A DNA stretch of 22,658 nucleotides, from NCBI GenBank assembly GCA_934667625.1, contig CAKUMH010000013.1:1-22658 (forward strand). The letters are read 5' to 3'. The notes beneath the pieces were generated by a model. That model searched no databases. It was not told where the DNA came from and saw only the letters and a list, made by a program, of their open reading frames with translations. The DNA is from an uncultured Elusimicrobiales bacterium (GTDB lineage Bacteria > Elusimicrobiota > Elusimicrobia > Elusimicrobiales > Elusimicrobiaceae). The position numbers and the translations under genes are program-made. The first letter of the stretch is position 1. Each line of letters begins with the position of its first letter. Shown here piece after piece: positions 19,975 through 22,658 of this stretch.

Positions 19975-20547
19975 ATGAACAAGATTTATCAAAACCGTTT
20001 AAAAAGAAATAAACTTTCTATCTGTTGTGCTTTAGGTGGGTTTACGCTCATTGAGCTGTTGGTGGTTGTACTCATTATTGGTGTTTTGGCGGCGATTGCC
20101 GTTCCGCAATACCAAGTGGCAGTCATGAAGTCGCGCGTGGCGCAGGTACTGCCGTTTTTGGCCGGAATCAAAACGGCGCAAGATGCGTACTATATGGCGA
20201 ACGGAAAGTACAGCGACCGGTGGGATGAATTAGATGTGACGGTTCCTGCCGGGGCTACGGTGCGGGATTGCCTTGCCACGGGGGATTTGCATCCCAGCCA
20301 GTGTTTGGATTTTCCTTCCGGCGTTTCATGCGAAATCCGTTCTGCGGTGGATATTATTTACTGTTATAATAACGATGGCATGATTCCAAAAATAGGTTTT
20401 ATTCCAACTCATGCAAAAACATCTGAAGCCGGGAAGGGGAATTTCTGTATTGTTCCCAAAACGGACGACGTCCAGAATAAAGTTTGCAAAGCTTTGGGCG
20501 GAACTTTGTCAGAGGAAATGGGTACACACAATTATTATTTATTTTAG
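19975..20547 (+). CDS. Type IV pilin-like protein (prepilin, long leader)
   Basis: The 190-aa product has a 22-residue basic leader ending CALGG and the mature start FTLIELLVVVLIIGVLAAIA, then VPQYQVAVMKSRVAQVLPF. Prepilin peptidase would cut after Gly22; the Glu at position 5 is kept. The mature domain is cysteine-rich (RDCLATG, PSQCLDF, GVSCEIR, IIYCYNN, GNFCIVP, KVCKALGG), suggesting disulfides. The leader is much longer than the 3-residue leader of the other pilin here. ATG 19975 is used; an in-frame ATG at 19948 would give a longer leader. No clear Shine-Dalgarno is present. It resembles the many scattered pilins of Elusimicrobium. Confidence 0.88.
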   Translation: MNKIYQNRLKRNKLSICCALGGFTLIELLVVVLIIGVLAAIAVPQYQVAVMKSRVAQVLPFLAGIKTAQDAYYMANGKYSDRWDELDVTVPAGATVRDCLATGDLHPSQCLDFPSGVSCEIRSAVDIIYCYNNDGMIPKIGFIPTHAKTSEAGKGNFCIVPKTDDVQNKVCKALGGTLSEEMGTHNYYLF

Positions 20548-20570
20548 TGAAAAAGGCCTTAAAGTTTGCC

Positions 20571-20604
20571 AAAAATAAACCCCCGCATATTATTTCGGGG
20601 GTTT
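20571..20604 (-). terminator. Terminator of the minus-strand candidate ncRNA
   Basis: AAACCCCCG (20577-20585) pairs with CGGGGGTTT (20596-20604). On the minus strand it is followed by TTTATTTTT, a good U-tract. On the plus strand only TTT follows, so it is a poorer stop for the convergent pilin gene, though it may still serve both. Confidence 0.8.
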
Positions 20605-20744
20605 AGCTCATTCGTGTCATGTCCATATGACTCATGTTCCTCTTTCCTAGGGAGTCTCCGCCTCCGGGTCTTCGCGCAATAGGAAAACACACGGTGTTCT
20701 CACAACTGCAACCAAGGAGATCGGGCTGTTCCCAAGTACTTTGT
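20605..20744 (-). ncRNA. Candidate standalone ncRNA, family not recognised
   Basis: About 140 nt of body plus terminator lie between a good minus-strand promoter (-35 TTGAAA 20778-20773, 16-nt spacer, -10 TATAGT 20756-20751) and a strong terminator (20604-20571), with no ORF. Internal pairing seen by eye on the minus strand: TTTTCCTA/TAGGAAAG (20688-20681 with 20650-20643) enclosing a GC-rich hairpin; GAGAACAC/GTGTTTTC around CGT; and CAT-GTC/GAC-ATG near 20630. Size and isolation would fit 6S RNA, but I could not draw a convincing 6S rod with a closing stem, so the identity is open. Confidence 0.5.
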
Positions 20745-20750
20745 ACTATT

Positions 20751-20778
20751 ACTATAAGGGTATTTTCTCTTTTTTCAA
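20751..20778 (-). promoter_or_regulatory. Promoter of the minus-strand candidate ncRNA
   Basis: TTGAAA (20778-20773), 16-nt spacer, TATAGT (20756-20751) on the minus strand; predicted start near 20744. It lies just downstream of the squalene/phytoene synthase stop (20804). Confidence 0.6.
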
Positions 20779-20803
20779 GGCCTATTTTTCTTATAGGTCC
20801 TTT

Positions 20804-21808
20804 TTAATGAAATTTTTGCAATTTGTGTTTCAGTCCGTATGAAAAAAGGCGGTTGCTGAGCAGCATAAGCGGAGTGAGCGCCATGGTGGCATAAATGGTG
20901 GCGCGCGAAATTTTAACACGTTTTTTGGGGTTGAGCAAATCGGGCGTTTGATACACTTTTAACAGCGTGTCCGCACTCCATAAAATGGGCCACGCTACGG
21001 CGGCCCGCTGGCCGAGTTGCATTTTGGGCAGTTGCTCAAAATAGGCCAAGCCGCTCTTTAAACGCTGCACTCCCCACGCAATCCACTTGCGTTTGACGGG
21101 CTCAAACCGGGCCGAATTTTTTGCGTCCAACAAATCGTACGGCGTAAGCCCTTGCGCGGCCAGCTCTTCTTGCGGAAAATAGCAGCGGCCGATGCGTAAA
21201 TCTTTGGGCAAATCACGCAGGATGTTGACGATTTGCAACGCATCCCCGATATGCTGTCCGAGTTCATAAAAATCTTGCTCCGGCATCGGCACGGGGGATA
21301 GCTGATAGATGAGTTGGCTCCAAAAGAGCCCCGGTTTGCCACCCATCAGGCGGCAATAGTGCATCAAATCTTCCGCGCAGGCAAATGCTTTTATTTCCCC
21401 GGCATTTTCCGGCGGGAAAGTGCGTAAATCTGTTTTCATTCCCTCGCACACGGCGCGCACCACTTCCATGATGCAGGCGCGCTGGTGGGGGCGGATGCGA
21501 TTTAATGCTTGTAAACAGGGCGCCAACCGGCGGATGAGTTCTGCTTCGTAAGGATTCTCGGACCCGCCCTCAATTTCTTGCGTTAGTCGGGAGATTTGCG
21601 TTTGGTTTTGTTCTTCCAGCAAAGCTGGAAATTGGCCAATCCAATCAAGCCGCCGCGCAGGGGCAATAAGCGGCGTGTCCGCAATGGTGTCCGCATACCG
21701 GCAAAGAAGGTATGCAATGCCAAAGGCGGGTCGCATATTTTTGGGCAGTGCCTGTACACTTAGGTATAGACTGCGCGACGTGTTTTTTAAGAGCGTTTCC
21801 GTATCCAT
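20804..21808 (-). CDS. Squalene/phytoene synthase family protein
   Basis: The 334-aa protein has both Asp-rich motifs of trans-isoprenyl head-to-head synthases: CRYADTIADTP (36-46, D40-x3-D44) and GDALQIVNILRDLPKDLRIG (188-207), followed by CYFPQEEL. The family condenses two farnesyl or geranylgeranyl diphosphates to presqualene or prephytoene, leading to squalene/hopanoids or carotenoids. I cannot tell HpnC, HpnD or CrtB apart, and no cyclase or desaturase is adjacent. A hydrophobic stretch near the C-terminus (about 309-325) may tether it to the membrane. Start ATG 21808 is 6 nt after TGC-TATCTT and lacks a Shine-Dalgarno; an in-frame ATG at 21862 is less likely. Confidence 0.9.
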   Translation of the reverse strand: MDTETLLKNTSRSLYLSVQALPKNMRPAFGIAYLLCRYADTIADTPLIAPARRLDWIGQFPALLEEQNQTQISRLTQEIEGGSENPYEAELIRRLAPCLQALNRIRPHQRACIMEVVRAVCEGMKTDLRTFPPENAGEIKAFACAEDLMHYCRLMGGKPGLFWSQLIYQLSPVPMPEQDFYELGQHIGDALQIVNILRDLPKDLRIGRCYFPQEELAAQGLTPYDLLDAKNSARFEPVKRKWIAWGVQRLKSGLAYFEQLPKMQLGQRAAVAWPILWSADTLLKVYQTPDLLNPKKRVKISRATIYATMALTPLMLLSNRLFSYGLKHKLQKFH

Positions 21809-21844
21809 ATATATAAGATAGCAAATTTCAACCGCAAAAAAGCA

Positions 21845-21873
21845 TTGACAGTCCCCGCCCATAAACGCATAAT
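21845..21873 (+). promoter_or_regulatory. Promoter of a small transcription unit
   Basis: Perfect TTGACA (21845-21850), 17-nt spacer, CATAAT (21868-21873). The predicted start is about 21880, which is the A of the ATG of the 32-codon ORF. Confidence 0.65.
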
Positions 21874-21879
21874 ATAACT

Positions 21880-21978
21880 ATGCAAGCATTAAACGCGATG
21901 ATTCATTCTCATTCTTACTCCTGCAACCTGATGTATTGGTTGGAGGAAGAATCCGTTTGGTGCGGGCGTTTGATGTAA
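21880..21978 (+). CDS. Short ORF (32 aa), possible leaderless small protein or leader peptide
   Basis: ATG 21880 to TAA 21976-21978. The peptide contains a His/Ser-rich piece (IHSHSYSC) and a stretch with two Trp and an acidic run (MYWLEEESVWCG). It lies between a strong promoter, whose predicted start coincides with its ATG, and a terminator 24 nt after the stop. The layout recalls a leader peptide with attenuator, but no biosynthetic gene follows within the window. It may instead be a small protein, or the transcript may be an sRNA and the ORF accidental. No family recognised. Confidence 0.35.
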   Translation: MQALNAMIHSHSYSCNLMYWLEEESVWCGRLM

Positions 21979-22002
21979 AACAATTTTATTTTTTTATTTT
22001 GG

Positions 22003-22040
22003 AACCCCGCTTATGCGTACTAGATGAGCGGGGTTTTATT
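22003..22040 (+). terminator. Intrinsic terminator of the small unit
   Basis: AACCCCGCT (22003-22011) pairs perfectly with AGCGGGGTT (22027-22035), followed by TTATTTTA. It ends a transcript of about 160 nt begun near 21880. A further small hairpin TCCCGG/CCGGGA (22051-22069) follows. Confidence 0.88.
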
Positions 22041-22090
22041 TTAGGCTTTTTCCCGGTTTAACCCCGGGAGAATAAAGGGTACAACAAATA

Positions 22091-22126
22091 AAAGAAGGTT
22101 TACGCCTCGGCGTAGCCTTCTTTTTT
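22091..22126. terminator. Bidirectional terminator before the promoter array
   Basis: GAAGG and TACGCC pair with GGCGTA and CCTTC with a small bulge, flanked by an A-run and a T-run (22121-22126). It would insulate the following strong promoters from upstream transcription. Confidence 0.85.
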
Positions 22127-22171
22127 GCTATTATACCAAGGGCTATGTTTTGATATGTTGCCAACATAGTG

Positions 22172-22200
22172 TTGACAGTTCTTATAAAAAGAGTTATACT
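22172..22200 (+). promoter_or_regulatory. Strong promoter P1 of the right-end array
   Basis: TTGACA (22172-22177), exactly 17 nt, TATACT (22195-22200). An inverted repeat follows just after the predicted start: GGAGACAAAA (22212-22221) with TTTTGTTTCC (22226-22235), one G-U, loop ACGG. Confidence 0.85.
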
Positions 22201-22290
22201 AAATATACATAGGAGACAAAAACGGTTTTGTTTCCACAGAAGTTTTCAAGAGCCCTTTTTCAAGTTTTTGAAAAATCAGAAAAATGGGTC

Positions 22291-22319
22291 TTGACATTTC
22301 TGTCTTTTTTTGTTAGACT
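22291..22319 (+). promoter_or_regulatory. Strong promoter P2 of the right-end array
   Basis: TTGACA (22291-22296), exactly 17 nt, TAGACT (22314-22319). It lies 119 nt after P1, and a boxA-like element follows 18 nt after the -10. Confidence 0.75.
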
Positions 22320-22336
22320 ATAAAAGTAGTCGGAAT

Positions 22337-22350
22337 TGATCTTTCAAACA
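22337..22350 (+). promoter_or_regulatory. boxA-like antitermination element
   Basis: TGATCTTTCAAACA resembles rRNA-operon boxA (E. coli TGCTCTTTAACA; B. subtilis TGTTCTTTGAAAAC). Position shortly after a strong promoter fits an rRNA leader bound by NusB/S10. The rRNA gene itself is not in the window, so this is inference. Confidence 0.5.
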
Positions 22351-22564
22351 AAACAAAAACTTCTTTAATGTTTTTACCTATCCAGTAAACAGAAAACTTT
22401 GTAGCAGCGAAACGCTCCCTTATATTACGAAAAGGCTGACAGCGGACTGAGCTTAGCTATTCAAGTTAGTTTTGCTTTTGGTAAAGACGCTTTAAGTTAA
22501 GCCTAATCCCTTTGGTCCTCGGTGGCCGCGACTTTCTTGAATAATCAAGAAGTATTTGAAGGGC
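22351..22564 (+). other. ORF-free leader-like stretch between P2 and P3
   Basis: No ORF of note is seen. Small hairpins are visible: AGCG-AAA-CGCT (22406-22416) and TTCTTGA-ATAA-TCAAGAA (22534-22551), neither followed by a U-tract. It is probably part of an rRNA leader. Confidence 0.4.
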
Positions 22565-22593
22565 TTGACAAATGTTTTAATAAATGCTTTAAT
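22565..22593 (+). promoter_or_regulatory. Promoter P3 of the right-end array
   Basis: TTGACA (22565-22570), 17 nt, TTTAAT (22588-22593). A fourth TTGACA occurs at 22648-22653, but the window ends before its -10 can be seen. Confidence 0.55.
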
Positions 22594-22658
22594 AAAAGAG
22601 TAGTAAGGGTTGGGCGGTTGGTTAAAACGGGAGTTTTAAAAAACTGCTTGACAAGATG

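Noticed and set aside
1..22658. CRISPR array, prophage, insertion sequence or defence system
   Set aside because: No spaced direct repeats, no transposase, integrase, nuclease or toxin-antitoxin signatures in any frame; almost all ORFs are housekeeping or envelope genes.

Overview
This window looks like a chromosomal segment of an Elusimicrobiota-type bacterium, possibly from an animal gut. The clue is two scattered type IV pilin-like genes whose N-terminal helices (FTLIELLVVVLIIG, then a PQYQ motif) resemble the large pilin family reported for Elusimicrobium minutum. The taxonomic call is inference; no rRNA gene lies inside the window. Genes are tightly packed, intrinsic terminators are abundant, and no integrase, transposase, phage gene or CRISPR array is visible.

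Layout. 1-2440: information-processing block tuf(end)-rpmG-tRNA-Trp-secE-nusG-rplK-rplA, closed by a strong terminator, so rplJL-rpoBC do not follow. 2508-3500: secreted trypsin-like protease. 3534-5901 (minus): rplU-rpmA, a terminator, then an unlisted 49-aa ORF and obgE; L27 carries a Lys/Ala-rich tail. 6080-7192: dnaJ. 7258-8094: a promoter, about 250 nt of apparently highly structured leader RNA ending in a terminator, then a type IV pilin gene. 8112-9191 (minus): mnmA. 9344-13830 (minus): glcD-glcE fusion, glcF-like Fe-S subunit and a GAF/HD-GYP phosphodiesterase in one operon. 13907-14692: PPP-type phosphatase. 14752-16133 (minus): phoH-ybeY. 16170-19431 (minus): exported protein of unknown function, thyX, glgC. 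19470-20547: mazG and a second pilin. 20571-20744 (minus): candidate standalone ncRNA. 20804-21808 (minus): squalene/phytoene synthase. 21845-22658: no long ORF, but a short transcription unit with a 32-codon ORF and terminator, then a series of TTGACA promoters with a boxA-like element, as expected just upstream of an rRNA operon.

The strongest candidate for something undescribed is the leader at 7293-7544. It has nested perfect stems, a loop that can pair with an upstream segment (10 bp), a terminator, and an upstream near-copy of the terminator's 3' arm that could act as antiterminator. I do not recognise it as a known riboswitch class. Second-tier items are the minus-strand ncRNA at 20571-20744, the small unit at 21880-22040, and a recurring arrangement in which an extended -10 box lies 6-8 nt before an ATG that lacks a Shine-Dalgarno sequence, suggesting leaderless mRNAs. 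All RNA folds were done by eye and need covariation support.
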